Assembly: GCF_030253575.1 (NCBI RefSeq)
Contig: NC_080566.1
Coordinates: forward strand, 26,984,001 to 27,048,000
Reading direction: 5' to 3'
Origin: Rhododendron vialii
Taxonomy: Eukaryota; Streptophyta; Magnoliopsida; Ericales; Ericaceae
Length of the DNA: 64,000 bases
The translations under genes were made by a program, and so were the position numbers. The notes beneath the pieces were generated by a model. The model worked only from the letters and a program-made list of their open reading frames with translations, was not told where the DNA came from and made no database searches. Below, piece after piece: positions 19,527 through 31,853 of the stretch (position 1 is the first letter of the stretch; every line of letters starts with the position of its first letter).

Positions 19527-22500
19527 ATGGGAGCCCCAGATTCGCAGCCGGTCTACAGGATGATCATCAGTTTGATAACTGTCATTTTCTCCTGTGGATT
19601 TAACGACGGAGTGGTTGCACTGGTTATGGGAACATCACCACCAGATTCACCACCAGCAGGGCCGGAAAAACAGTTTACAGCCTTGTTTGCTTTCGGAGAT
19701 TCAATAACTGATAATGGGAATAACAACTACTTCCTCAGCTCTTTAGCCAAAGCCAATTACGTGCCTTACGGTGTTGATTTCGAAGAAGGACCTTCCGGGA
19801 GATTCTCTAACGGGAGAACTTGCCTTGACTATATTGGTAATTACTACTAACTACTGCTTGCTTTTTACTTTGTTTAATTTTAATGCAGGTTTTTCAGGGC
19901 AAGTTGTACCTTGGACTAATCCTTATTGTCCCTCGCACAATCATTTCACATGTCCGCTCACGCTTACGTGTGGAGTATGGTGGTCCCAAGAAAACATCTA
20001 GTGCAATATGTATTTGGGACTTTTTTTAAGGTTAAAAACTTCGCTACATAGTACTCTTTTTCCCCAGCTTAATTAATTATAACTAGTCATAGAAAATTAT
20101 AATGCACAGGTTTTTTCCTAACAGTGTCTAAAAAGATCTATAGATGTACGATTCACCAACCACCCACACCACCCCCCCCCCCCCCCCCCCCCCGCTTTTT
20201 GACGCGGAAGGAAATTTAATACGGGATTTCTCTCACAAAATAGAGCATTGAAGTGCAATGCATGAGATGACAGAGAATTAAGGTGGTGTGGATATGTCTA
20301 TTGTAGATCGGTAAATGTGGTAGTTGATGTTTACACCCATTTTTGGCCAAAAAATAAGGTAATCGATTTACGGGTTAAAAGGAAGCCTCGAGGGTCGAGA
20401 CCCAAGCCTTGAAAGACCTTACGACCAGTTGCCCACGAATTAGGACCGATTCTTAAGAAATGATGGGCCTTTCGTATAGGCCCAAATCAGTCAAAGGCCC
20501 AAGGCTTGAATCAGTCCACTAGGCCTGAGTATTTCGTCCAGGCCTAGCCCAAATTCCTAAAAGTAACAAGGCCTACGAAATAGGCCCAAATTGGTAGAAG
20601 CCTTAGTTTTCTCACCAGGCTTGGGCTCAGAAGTCTTACAATGGACAAAGGCCCATGATTTATCACAAGTTTAGACCCAATTGATGAATAGGCCCGCTGC
20701 TTTAAGACCATCATTTAAAGCCTTTAATGAGCAAGAAAGGGGCCTTAAGCTGCTCATAAGTAACTCAAATGCCTAGAATATTCTTGCTAGTCAGATCTGG
20801 GTAAGCTGGTCATAAGCAGCTCAAGGTCTGATCTGGTGGGACCCCATTCTTCAGCATGAAGCAAGACCAAGGACAGGTGGCGTACATGCAGCCCTCGGAG
20901 CTGCTGGCAAATGACTCATGAAGACCTAAGCAAGCTGCTCATAAGAAGCTCACCCAGGTCTGCTTTATCTTTTGTTTCTCGATCCTTCTTCCATAAGGAG
21001 TCAAGCCCAGAGGATTTGAGGGCCCACAAAAGGTGTAAGGTCCAATAAAATGGTAGGAAGGCCTAGAGAAGTATTGGTCTTCAGCTGTGGTGGGCCTGGA
21101 AGGAGTCCATTCAAGCAGTAGCTTGAGTGTTGAAGAAGCTCAAATGGCCTGGATGCTGCAGGGACTGAAATTCTTTTTGCCCTTTTACAAAATTTTATGC
21201 AAGAAAGAAGGGTTTTTCAGACCTTTATCATTTCCTTAGTGTAAAGGGCACGTTTTGGTCAAAAGAAAAGCCTCTCATTGGAGCATTTTGAAGCAGCTCA
21301 AAAGGGCCACATGGCAGCCATGCATTGAAGCATTACAAGCAGCTGAAGGTCTGAAGCTCCTGCCTATAAATTGCAGTTTTGAAGGCCTTGGCAAAGGTCC
21401 CCGACCATCAAGCCCCCGGCTTATGCAAATTTATTTTTCAATTATCTTCTATCTTAGGGTCAACGACCATCAAGGCCACGGCTTATCCAATTTATCTTTC
21501 AATTATAATTACTTTCCCGTTCAATCTAGCCAAGCCTAGATTTTATGTCCTTTTATTTCCTTGTACCCAAACTTTGTTAAACCGATTAATAAAGTTTGTT
21601 TTCGTTCTTTCATTACCTTTCAGTCCTTTCCTTTTCTTTTAACCATTTTCTAACAACGGTTAGGAAATATTTAAGTCCTTATCCAGCAAAGGCGAACAAC
21701 GAACCATCACGAGGCCTTACCCTTTGGGCCAAGCACAATGACTCGAAAGAAGTCAGATTTTTGAGGCACGAAGGCCTTAAAACAACTCGGACAGCAACCC
21801 TGTCCTGGCACGCCCCCGCATTCCAAGCCAATTCCGTTTTTGCACTTTTTGTGAGAAACAATTGAGAGGAGAGATAATAATCATGCTGGAGAGATCTATC
21901 AAATTAGCTTAAGAAGTTGTAGTTCGAGAAGATCTAGCCATCTACGTTTGTTGGGTATTACGAAATACTATGTCATTGATAGAGCTCAATGAAGAAAAAT
22001 GATTTATGTAACCGACCCCAATTAATTGAAACTTAAGACTCAGTTTGATTTGTTTTGGTTTTCTTTCGTGCAAATCGGGCTCGTGGGCCTTGTTGGCTTC
22101 ATGCATGGTAGATCCATTCGTAATACATGTCCCTTAATTTGTGCATTGTATATCATCACTTTATACTAACCCGTGTATTGTTGGGCTTTGTAGGGGACTT
22201 GATAGGCATTCCAAATCTTCCAGCTTTTGCAAATCCTTCAGCTACAGGAAGAAATATTCTGAGGGGAGTAAATTATGCTTCCGCCGCGGCCGGGATTCTG
22301 GATGAGACCGGACAAAATCTAGTAAGATTCCCAAATTATTTTTACAAAAACTTTAAGTCCATTTCTTTTGCGAGTTTTGGCTATTATATAGTATCCTGTT
22401 ATGATCTTGTGATGATGATCGTCGATGCTGCCTGCAGGGCCAGCGATTCAGTTTAAGCCAACAAGTTGAGAATTTTGAGAAAACCTTGAATCAGTTGAGG

Positions 22501-25264
22501 AACACTATGAACATGAGCGATGAAGAAATAAGCCATTACTTGTCAAAGGCATTAGTGGTGATGACACTTGGTAGCAATGACTACATCAACAACTATCTTG
22601 TTCCTTCCATGTATCCCACCAGCTTCATGTACAACCCTAAAGACTATGCAGATCTGCTCATCGAACGTTACGCAAGGCAGATACTAGTAAGACTCAATCG
22701 TATCTTTGTTGACTATTCATTCACTTCTTTTGGAGTATAGCAGGGTTTTAATTGCGATATCGAGAAATATAATGGTATCAGAGGTCCAAAATTCTTTATG
22801 TAGCGGTCGATATGCTACACAACGGCCTTTCTTTAAAAAGCAGATGACAAATTTGAGAAACTCACTTTTTTTCAGTCACTAACTTCCAGAATACCAAAAG
22901 TCATCTCCCTAGCTCACTATTCATTCTTATTCCTCACTTGATTGCCACACAAATTAGCACAAAAGCACACATCTATTTATAGGCTGACTCTTCAACTAAA
23001 ATGGGAGGTGATTTGTATCACAAACACTCTATGTCGCTTAATGTTTTCGTGAAAAAACATGGACATGGACAATTTTGTCATAGGCCTTGCAAGAGATCCA
23101 CTTCCTTGTTCTTTATGGGCTCTCAGGGACACTAACATGCGGATAAAAGTGACCCTTTGCCTTTGCCCCTCCGCCCGCCTCCTCGTACCTCAATGAGTCG
23201 TCAGGTCGCTTCTATCAATCCCATGCCCAAGTTTTTAATGCCAAAGAGGTATTTGGATTTTGAACTATCACTGTACAGCTATTTTGCCAATAAATTGGAT
23301 CGCTGACAGGAACGGATCCAAGAATATAGTTTAGTGGGGGCACCTGTTAATTATAATAGAGAAAATTCATTTTTTTAGTCAATTATAGTAAGATCGTACA
23401 AAATTAAGGGATACATTACTAACTATAAAAGTTTATAACACATACTTTAAGTTAAATTAGGTAAAAATGAGTACAAAATCTCAGACAAAATTTTAAAGTA
23501 CTCTCTCCGTCCCTTTTTAAGTGTCCTGCTTCGTAACTCCAACTTATTAAAAAGACATCATCATTACACCTTTCACATCAACTTTTTCCTCCACTTTCCC
23601 TACTTACCCATCATCATTACACTTTTACTCACTAACTTTTCAAAATAAAATTTACTTTTAGGGACAAAATAGACAATACACCAACTTTTACCCCCCTAAC
23701 TTTACAAAATGGACACTTATTAAGGGACAGCCCAAAATGGAATACTGGACATAAAAAAAGGGACGGAGGGAGTATGTTTTAAATGAACATCGACAAGTTG
23801 TAGAATGCTTGAAGTAGCTAGTTTTGTTAATAACTTTATTTTGAAATATTTCTCCTAAATGGTTAAAAATAAAGAGAATCAAGAAAGAATAACTCTAAAT
23901 AGACAAACAACTCATAAAAGAACAAGTATAAATGTATCATATGATGAAATATTAATTCAGGCATAAAACTAATTCTATATGTGTATTTTCGAGATATATG
24001 CAAGTGTGTATATTTATTTAATATGTTAGCACACTTTTATAATTATGCTAATTTATACAAAAATATATTTTAAAAAATTAATTTTGAGTGGGGGCACGTA
24101 CCCCGCGTGACCCCCTTTGGGTCCGTCCCTGATCACTGATGCATAGTTGTATCATGGGTCCCAATGAGTATCATGAGACAGCTATTTGCATGTCAAGGGG
24201 CAACAATTTGGCACTCGGAGGCTTGACCCTGCAGAATCACATGAAAGTTTTCACATTCTATGTGAAGACTGCATGCATTCATCCCTATAGAGTAGTAGCG
24301 TGAATCCCATCCCGGACAAAGGCAGTGTTACTAGCACATCATTCACAGTGATTTTTCCCCCTTAAAATTCAAGGAAATATATGTCCATGGTATTGCTCTT
24401 CATGAATCTTTACATAAAATTAAAAAAAAAAAAAAGTGAAAGGACCGGTGAACTTAATTATAAAAGTTCTTAATTTGTTGCAGGCAATGCATGGTTTAGG
24501 GTTGCGGAAGTTCTTTTTCGGAGGAATCGGCCCCCTTGGTTGCATTCCGAATCAAATAGCAACTAGTCTTGCACCCGGTGGAAAGTGTGTATCTTTTGTG
24601 AACGATTTGGTTGGCATGTTCAACACCAGACTAACAAGTCTTGTTGATCAGCTTAACACTAAGCATCCTGAGGCTATATTTGTTTATGGTAATACTTATG
24701 GAGCTTTCAGTGACATACTTAACAATCCAGCTGCTTATGGTAAGAACTCGAGAGACACCACTTAGGAGAGACTTAATTAGTACATTCCTTCCACAATCTA
24801 GGTGGAGTTTGGACCAACACATATAACAACTCTGTTAACATCCTTAGCCCTTTCAGTTGTTAGTAAAAAAAAATTTGCTTTCGGTCAAATTATTTTACCT
24901 TTTTGTCTTAACGAGATGAATTTGAAGAGTAAATTTATAAAACAAACATTGAAAGAAGTTTAAGTAAAGCAAAATAATCCAAAAAGTTTATTTGTTTTGA
25001 TAATATAATAACTAGAGTAGCTGAATGAATTTAATTATTGCAGGATTTAAGGTGATTGATAGAGGGTGCTGTGGTGTTGGGAGAAATGAAGGACAAGTAA
25101 CATGCCTTCCATTTTCAATTCCATGCAGAGAAAGGAACCATTATATGTTCTGGGATGCCTTCCATCCCACCCAAGCTGTGCATCAAATCCTTGCTCAAAG
25201 AGCTTACACTGGCCCACCTTCTGATTGCTACCCAATCAATCTTCAACAAATGGCACTTCTTTAA
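19527..25264 (+). CDS. GDSL esterase/lipase, five exons, 387 aa
   Basis: Exons 19527-19836, 22194-22321, 22438-22686, 24484-24739 and 25044-25264 all have GT-AG borders and join in phase. The N-terminus has a hydrophobic signal-like segment (about residues 11-34), suggesting secretion. Block I is FAFGDSITDNGNNN with nucleophile Ser59, block II is NYASAAAGI, block III is GSNDY, and block V is DAFHP with Asp352 and His355, so the SGNH catalytic residues are complete. The length is typical of plant GDSL lipases, which hydrolyse acyl or ester bonds in cell-wall, cutin or lipid substrates; the substrate here is unknown. The start at 19527 was chosen because it places the hydrophobic segment first; in-frame upstream ATGs (19206, 19333) would add a basic, non-family extension. 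Introns 1 and 3 are swollen by transposons. Confidence 0.93.
20172..20193. repeat. poly-C tract (22 C)
   Basis: An uninterrupted run of 22 cytosines in GDSL intron 1. It may reflect a true homopolymer or an assembly-length error. A shorter 12-G run is at 50402-50413. Confidence 0.9.
20328..21860 (+). mobile_element. solo LTR of a large (probably gypsy) retrotransposon in GDSL intron 1
   Basis: The 1533-bp block starts TGTTTACACC and ends GAGAAACA. It is flanked by GTTGA (20323-20327) and ATTGA (21861-21865), a 5-bp target duplication with one mismatch. A TATA-like CTATAAATT near 21364 and AATAAA near 21588 are spaced as promoter and poly(A) signal of an LTR. Base composition is richer in GC than the surrounding intron. 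No internal coding region or second LTR is present. The gypsy label is a guess from length. Confidence 0.62.
21975..22066 (+). mobile_element. RTE/SINE-type 3' tail fragment
   Basis: Contains 'gagctcaatgaagaaaaatg' followed by 'accgaccccaattaattg' and a GGTTTT end. It is a mutated copy of the tail at 11634-11712. No target duplication was resolved. Confidence 0.6.
23307..24131. mobile_element. non-autonomous hAT element in GDSL intron 3
   Basis: Terminal inverted repeats are CAGGAACGGATCCA (left) and the complement CAGGGACGGACCCA (right), a common plant hAT end. The 8-bp target duplication is ATCGCTGA (23299-23306) and ATCACTGA (24132-24139), one mismatch. The 825-bp interior has no transposase and hosts a Stowaway element. 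Confidence 0.82.
23501..23772. mobile_element. Stowaway MITE nested in the hAT element
   Basis: Ends are CTCTCTCCGTCCC and its counterpart GGGACGGAGGGAG, with TA on both sides (23499-23500, 23773-23774). This is the Tc1/mariner-type Stowaway signature; length 272 bp. Confidence 0.9.
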
Positions 25265-25608
25265 TATTTAAATACACTCTTTTTCAATTTCATTTTACAT
25301 CTATCAGGGTTTGATGAGCCTCCAAAATCTATCATGTTATGTTATTAAACTTAATTATGTAAGTTTTCAAGTGCTTAAAGTAATATCAACTACCTGGCCT
25401 GCCTTATATATGTGTACTAGTGTTAGTCCGTGTTTACGGCACTACGCATCCCGGTTGGAAGGGGATGACAGTTGTGTGATTTAGGTGAAAACCATAGGCA
25501 CTTAACCAGAAAGTGAGAGGATGCACTACAACCTTTAGATCAAATGAATCTAAACCGTTCCAACAATTTGTCCCCACACCCTTCTGTTTTATAATAGAGA
25601 TGGAGTCC

Positions 25609-25983
25609 TGCTATTGGTACAAACGAAAGGGTGTACATATGGTGTACATCACCGTGTGGGGTCCACTATGGGTCCCACACAAATGATTCAGTCCGTTAAT
25701 AAATTTTAAAATATTTTTTCTAATGGCCCTATAAAAAATCAGCTCAATTGAATATGTTTAAGTACTTGATCCGATCTTCTAACTTTTTATTCAAAAATTA
25801 GACAATGAAAAGTTAAAAGATTAAATCAAATACTTACACATATTCAATTGAGTTGATTTTTAGCTAGGGCACTCAAAAAAATATTTTAAAATTTATCAAC
25901 GGAAAAGATTATTCGTGTGGAACCCATAGTGGGTCCCACACGGCAATGTACACCATATGTACACTTCATTTGTGCTCTTAGCA
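25609..25983. mobile_element. foldback MITE, group B
   Basis: About 375 bp with arms of over 100 bp. TGCTA...GTGTACATATGGTGTACAT on the left pairs with the right end. The arms share a GGGTCCCACAC block with the element at about 50895-51286. It lies about 350 bp downstream of the GDSL stop codon. No coding capacity. Confidence 0.78.
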
Positions 25984-26483
25984 TTTTTTATGTGTATGTA
26001 TCCTTATAGTCATTTTACGAGGAGCTTGACTTCTTTTTTTAATTGGAAAAAAGAAGATATTAAACTCAATAACGGATACATTAACGAGAGAGGAAAAAAG
26101 CTCCTAGGGTAAGAAAAACTGAAGGAGACTACCAAAGATTCAAAATACATCAAAACATTCTCCCACCCCGTAAACATCTATCCACAGCTACCAACATTTG
26201 TGGAAAGAAAAAGCAGCAACTCGAAGATCAGGCCACAAGTAGCAGCAGAAGCACATACCAGTAGACAATATCAATCATCATTTTGTTCTTCTTCTTTAAA
26301 AGAGGGTGACCGTTACCCTCCATCTTATTGATTGAAATGGTGTAGGTTCCACCTCTGAAATACACTTTTTGGTAAGCATAATATCACTTTGTAGTGCGAT
26401 TCACATTATTTCAACTAATAAGAATGAGGGTAATGTTCTCACACTTTTAAGGAGAGTAAACAAAACTAAATCTCTAAGACTGC

Positions 26484-26580
26484 TGATTTTGCCACTCCTT
26501 TTTTTTTGTTAATGTCACTCCCCCAAAAAAATACACTTGCAGGGAAATGACGTTAACAAAAAATGAAGTGGCAAAATCAT
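26484..26580. mobile_element. small foldback element
   Basis: About 97 bp: GATTTTGCCACTC on the left and GAGTGGCAAAATC-like sequence on the right. The same half-unit, including the 'tacacttgcag' centre, is repeated at 37800-37945, so it is dispersed in the genome. Confidence 0.6.
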
Positions 26581-28307
26581 TCCCCTTCTCTAAAATGGCA
26601 TTACAAACCACGCACCAATTTTTACCAAAAAGAAAAACCACGCACCAATATATATCCTTGCCACATACCCTCAGATCTTAACCAGAGACCCATATTTATA
26701 GCTAAATAAAATCTCCTCCAAAGCTTACTCTAAACCGCTGACCCACAAAGAAAGACTTGAGACTCAAAAAAATATGACAGGATCCCACCCCCCCTTCCAC
26801 TCAAAAAACCCCATTTCATAAATGTTGTGTTTTTCGAGATGGGGCGTAACATATGGTGTGTGATGCTGTAAGTTTTTTTTTTTTTGTTTAATACGGATAA
26901 AGTTACGGAGTAGTTTTTTTTTAATTTATTGTTCGATACTCCTACTTCTTAGTGTTTTCCTGTTGGAAAAAATTAAAAAAAAACCCGCTAAATTTACACC
27001 CCAATATCCCATAGGTCTCCAAACTTAACGTATTTTCAATTAAACCTCCAAAGTTTACAAAAACTTTACAATTAAGCCTTTGCCGTTAAGTTACAAACAA
27101 GAAGTTAACGGGAAGTGCTGATCTCTCCATCCCCTTCCGTTTTGGAGGGAAATTTCTTTACTTTTCTCTCTATCCAGTGGTTACACCAGTTGGAGGGAAA
27201 AACTCCCACCTTTTCCCTACTCTTTCTCTCTCCTCTCTATTCCTTTATAAAGGACTCTCCTTCCTAGACACAAACAAAACTGGACACAAAACAGGCCAAT
27301 TCCATGTAAGCACATTGTCATTACTGGACATAAACAAAACCACAATTCATACCTTACAAACATAAACAGGAAAAAAAACAAAGTTCACAAACCATTTCAC
27401 TAATGCTTAATGCATTTAAACATTCATGGAAACAAACCATGAAACAACAAACTTCATTACTGGACAGAGCCAGTTAACTGCATTTTACCATTCTTTACAA
27501 AAAAAAAAAAAAAACAGGGCCTAACATCATGGATTCAATTTACAAAAACCATCATGGATCCATATTCAAAGACCATGTCCCTGCCTGTACCATAATCATA
27601 TGCCTGCCTGGATTCAATTTACAAAAACCATCATAGAACCATATTCAAAGTCTTTGCAGGCAATAATTAAAACCTAACCTATTAATCTTTAAGTCCAAAA
27701 AGCAAACATAGTTTGTGGTACTGCCAAACTAACATATTAAATTTTGTGATTGCTAAGTGCCCAACTGTTGGTGATAGAGCCAACTTTCCTCCTAGAGTTT
27801 CCTTTGTTGGAGACAGAGCTATTGATGGTTAAGGAAAATGTTGCCTTTGATTGCTAGGATCCCACACGAGGAGTTGGAGTTGCATTCTTCCTCACCTGCA
27901 ATTAAAACTAATTAATGTTATAAACTTCAATTCCATTCTTCCTCACCTACAATTAAAATAAAAGTAGGGACAATAACACATTACCATTGGTAGCTTAGCC
28001 CTTCTAGGTGCAGTGTTTGGGGTTGGGGTTGCTTTCTATTGGTTGCTGCACTTGCATTCCTCTTCATTGGTGCAATGTATGGAGTTGGGGTTGCATTTCT
28101 ATTGTTTGCTGCACTTGCATTCATCCTCACCTACAGTTATAAACAACTCCCAGTGATCAAATAAAGTTGGAAAAGAAATTTTGAATTTGCAATTAGAAAA
28201 TAAATTAAGTTGTAAGAAAAATTAGATAACCATTGGTGCAGGGCTTGGGGTTGCATTGGTATTGGTTGTTGCATTGTTCCTGACCTGCATTGTTCCAAAT
28301 ACAATTA

Positions 28308-28709
28308 TTAACGAATACAATTGAAGTTATGCACAAATACAGTTGTAAAAAAAATGGTAATAGATGCAGGAGTTGGAGTTGGGGTTGGAGTTGCACTGGT
28401 AGATGCAGGATTTGGAGTTGGGGTTGCACTGGTAGATGCACCTTGCTTGCACCCTCTTTTGTTGTGGCCCACTGTCCCACATGCACTGCACCTCATCTTA
28501 ACGCCTCTCTTACTTAATTTGGTTGGATCTTGTGGCTCATCAGACTCCCTCCTCCTAGCTTTTTTGGGTCTGCCACTTCTCTTTTTCACATCAGGTGGTA
28601 ACATGAATGCATCACCTTTGATTAAAGCCATTGCCCCATTAAAAATCATCTCATAAAAATCTACAGTAGTAAATTCACCAACTTCTGAAGCCATGTTCAC
28701 TAATTCCAT
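28308..28709 (-). pseudogene. MULE transposase C-terminal remnant with CCHC zinc knuckle
   Basis: The open frame reads RSGRPKKARRRESDEP followed by CSACGTVGHNKRGC, a CX2CX4HX4C knuckle, then a Pro/Thr/Ser-Ala repeat tail. This is the known end of plant MuDR transposases (SWIM region, linker, knuckle). The DDE catalytic domain and most of the protein are absent. The first codons may be an exon start rather than the true N-terminus. Confidence 0.75.
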
Positions 28710-28961
28710 TTAAGAAATTTCATATTCATCACAAAAATCAAAGCATGTCACAGTACCCCTACATAAACCCGTGTTCGAATTCCCTTGAACACACCCCCAT
28801 GATGCATTCTAAGAGTGAAATGTTCAGAATCTGCACATCATTCAAGCAATAAACAAAATAAATCGCAAAAGATTTGGCTTGCCAAACAAATACACATATA
28901 AAATTGAAAAACCAACAATCGAGCAAACAAAACCCCAATAAACAATTATTATACATTAAGG

Positions 28962-29079
28962 AAATGATATTGGCACTCCAAAAATTGATGCAGACACTCC
29001 AAAAAACAAAGGAAAGTGGCTTTGGTGTTAACTGATTTTGGAGTGTCTGTATCAATTTTTAGAGTGCCAATATCATTTT
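28962..29079. mobile_element. 118-bp MITE nested in the MULE
   Basis: GAAATGATATTGGCACTCC at the left pairs with GGAGTGCCAATATCATTTT-like sequence at the right. The arms also share GGAGTGTCTG. No clear target duplication. Confidence 0.65.
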
Positions 29080-29681
29080 TCTAAATAATGAGAATAAAAA
29101 ATCTAAAGTCTCAAAACCTTAATCATAGATATCTAAAAGGTAAATGAAAAAGGTGATACCTTGTTTACAAGGCTGACTCCCATATTCTCGCATCATCCAA
29201 ACCATTTTTTAAAGGATTTCAGAAACTCTAGGTACATATTGGTGAGTTTAAGACAAGCATTGGGATTTCAGAAACCCTATTTTCCTTCTTTTTTTCGGTT
29301 GGGAGAAAGAGATGAGTGAGAGCAAGGAGTTTATACACCCCTTTTTTCACACTAGTGCCGCTCACGTGTGGGAATTTCCCTCCGAAACGAAAGGGGATGG
29401 ACAGATCAGTACTTTCCGTTTGTAACTTAACGGCAAAAGCTTAATTGTAAAGTTTTTATAAACTTTGAATGTTTAATTAAAAATACTTTAAGTTTGGAGG
29501 CCTATGAAATATTGGAGTGGAAGTTCAGCAGTTTTTTTTTAATTTTTCCCTTTCCTGTTGAGTGGGACTGTGGGAGAGAGTATGAAAGAGCAGGAAAGAG
29601 ACCTGTTATCCCTTATCAATACTGTTTTCAGTCCCAGTGCTCAATGATCTGAGCAAAACATTCTTCTCCAGAGACTATGGA

Positions 29682-31790
29682 ATGACAATGCATGGACGAG
29701 TTAGGCAAGTTGTGGGTGACCTCTCTCTCCTCAACTCATCGCCCTTCTCGAAGCCACAGTAGCCACTTGACACGAGCCTCCGCTCCAAGTCAATACGCGA
29801 CACTCGTCGTGTCCATGCTCGCATCATCAAGACCCAGTTCAGCTGCGAAACCTTTATCCAGAACAGGCTAACTGATGTTTACGGAAATGTGGGTTCTTGG
29901 ACGATGCGCGTAAACTGTTTGACAGAATGCGTGAGAGAAATACTTTCACTTGGAACGCGTTCATAACCTCGTTATCGAAACTGGGTTTTGTTGAGGAAGC
30001 AGCCAGTCATTTTGGACGCATCCCTGAACCCGACCAGTGCTCGTGGAACTTGATGGTGTCTGGTTTCACGCAGCGTGAACGGTTTGAAGAATCACCCCAC
30101 TATTTTGTTCTGATGCATAGAGAGAATTTCGTGCTTAACGAGTACTCGTTTGGGAGTGCACTCAGCGCTTGTGCGGGTTTAACGGATCAAGAAATGGGTA
30201 CCCAAATCCATGCTTCAGTGTCCAAATCTCGGTATTCGTTGGATGTTTTTATGGGGTCTGCACTTGTTGATATGTATGGAAAATGTGGGAATGTGGCATG
30301 TGCTCAAAATGTTTTTGATGGTATGACCGACCGGAACGCAGTGTCTTGGAATAGCTTGATTACCTGTTACGAGCAGAATGGTCCAGCTTGTGAAGCTCTT
30401 TATGTTTTTGTTAGGATGATGGATAACGGGTTTGTAGCGGATGAGCTCGCCAGTGTGATCAGTGCGCGCGCAAGTTTGTCGGCAAACAAAGAAGGTCGAC
30501 AAATCCATGCCCGAGTTGTGAAATTGGACAAACTGAGGGATGATCTTGTTTTAAGCAATGCATTGGTTGATATGTAAGCAAAATGCAGTAGCGTCGATGA
30601 AGCTAGACGAGTGTTTGACCAGATGCTGAATAGAGATGTGGTGTCTGAACCCTCCGTGGTAAGTTGTTTTCCAACAGGAGCAAGTGTGAAAACTGCAAGA
30701 TTGATGTATTCCAACATCGATAGAAACATAGTATCTTGGAATGCCCTTATCTCAGGCTATACACAGAAAGGGGACAATGAAGGGGCACTAGGACTCTTCC
30801 GGCTTTTAAAGCGGGAATCTATTTGGCCAACGCACTATACCTTTGGGAATCTACTTAATGCATGTGCAAATTTAGCTGATTTGAAACTCGGGAGGCAGGT
30901 CCATGCCCTTGGCTTGAAGCATGGATTTCGGTTCCATACAGGGCAAGAGCTTGATATTTTTGTAGGAAACTCTCTCATAGACATGTACATGAAATGTGGA
31001 TCTGTTGAAGATGGGAGCTTTATGTTTAAGCACATGGTTGAAAGAGATTGGGTTTCGTGGAATGCTATGATAGTTGGGTATGCTCAAAATGGGCATGGGA
31101 CAGATGCTCTTGCAATTTTCCAAGAAATGTTGGAAGCTGGTCAGAAACCTGACCATGTTACTATGATTGGAGTTCTCTGTGCTTGTAGCTACACCGGACT
31201 TGTTGAGGAAGGACGCCATTACTTCCAGTCAATGATAAAAGACCATGGTTTGGAACCCCTAAAGGACAATTACACGTGTATGGTTGATTTACTTGGCCGA
31301 GCTGGCTGCCTCAATGAAGCTAAAAACTTGATAGAATCGATGCCAATGTCTCCAGACAATATTATATGGGGTTCTTTGCTTGCTGCTTGTAAAGTTCACG
31401 GCGACATTAAGTTGGGGGAAGTTGTTGCTGAGAAGCTGATAGATATTGATCCTAAAAACTCTGGCCTTACGTTCTTCTCTCAAATATGTATGCTGAGCTT
31501 AGGAGATGGAGGGATGTTATGAGAGTTCGGAAGCTTATGAGGCAACAAAGAGTTGTTAAGCAGCCTGGTTGCAGTTGGATTGAAATACACAGCCAGGTGC
31601 ATGTTTTCATGGTGAAAGATAAAAAGACATCCTCAAAAGAAGGAAATTTATCTACTTTTGAAAACACTTATTAAACAGATGAAACTAGCTGGATATGTCC
31701 CTGATACTGGTGATTCAGAGGATGATGAAGTGCAGGACAAGTCAAACTTTACACTTTCCGAGCATTTGGAAGTAACAGAAGTTGCTGTTG
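29682..31790 (+). pseudogene. PLS-class PPR gene (At2g13600/SLO2-like), disrupted
   Basis: The conceptual protein follows the Arabidopsis At2g13600 (SLO2) type from near the N-terminus (VRQVVGDLSLLNSSPF) through P, L and S repeats such as GSALVDMYGKCGN, VSWNALISGYTQKG and VDLLGRAGCLNEAK, to the E region (KQPGCSWIE, VFMVKDKK). Family members are organelle RNA-editing factors. The frame is broken at least five times: TAG at 29760-29762, a one-base loss near 29885, TAA at 30575-30577 in a conserved DMY motif, a one-base loss near 31466, and a one-base gain near 31624. The first two may be softened by a downstream start, but the later three cannot be. No intron would bypass them naturally. I call it a pseudogene; sequencing error is the alternative. 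No DYW domain is seen. Confidence 0.88.
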
Positions 31791-31853
31791 TGGAAAAAGT
31801 GTTTGTCAGTGTCCATCAAGGGCGGCATTTCTTACCATTCTTTTCATCAGTAT

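Larger units (their letters stand above)
26966..29550 (-). mobile_element. internally deleted Mutator-like element (MULE), 2.6 kb
   Basis: The ends are inverted repeats of about 190 bp (26966 to about 27155 against about 29375-29550). The 10-bp target duplication TTTCCTGTTG lies at 26956-26965 and 29551-29560. Inside, the minus strand keeps the C-terminal part of a MuDR-type transposase (28308-28709); the catalytic region is missing. The interior has a direct repeat of about 48 bp (27531, 27608) and GTTGGGGTTG-type simple repeats (27985-28440). Confidence 0.85.
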
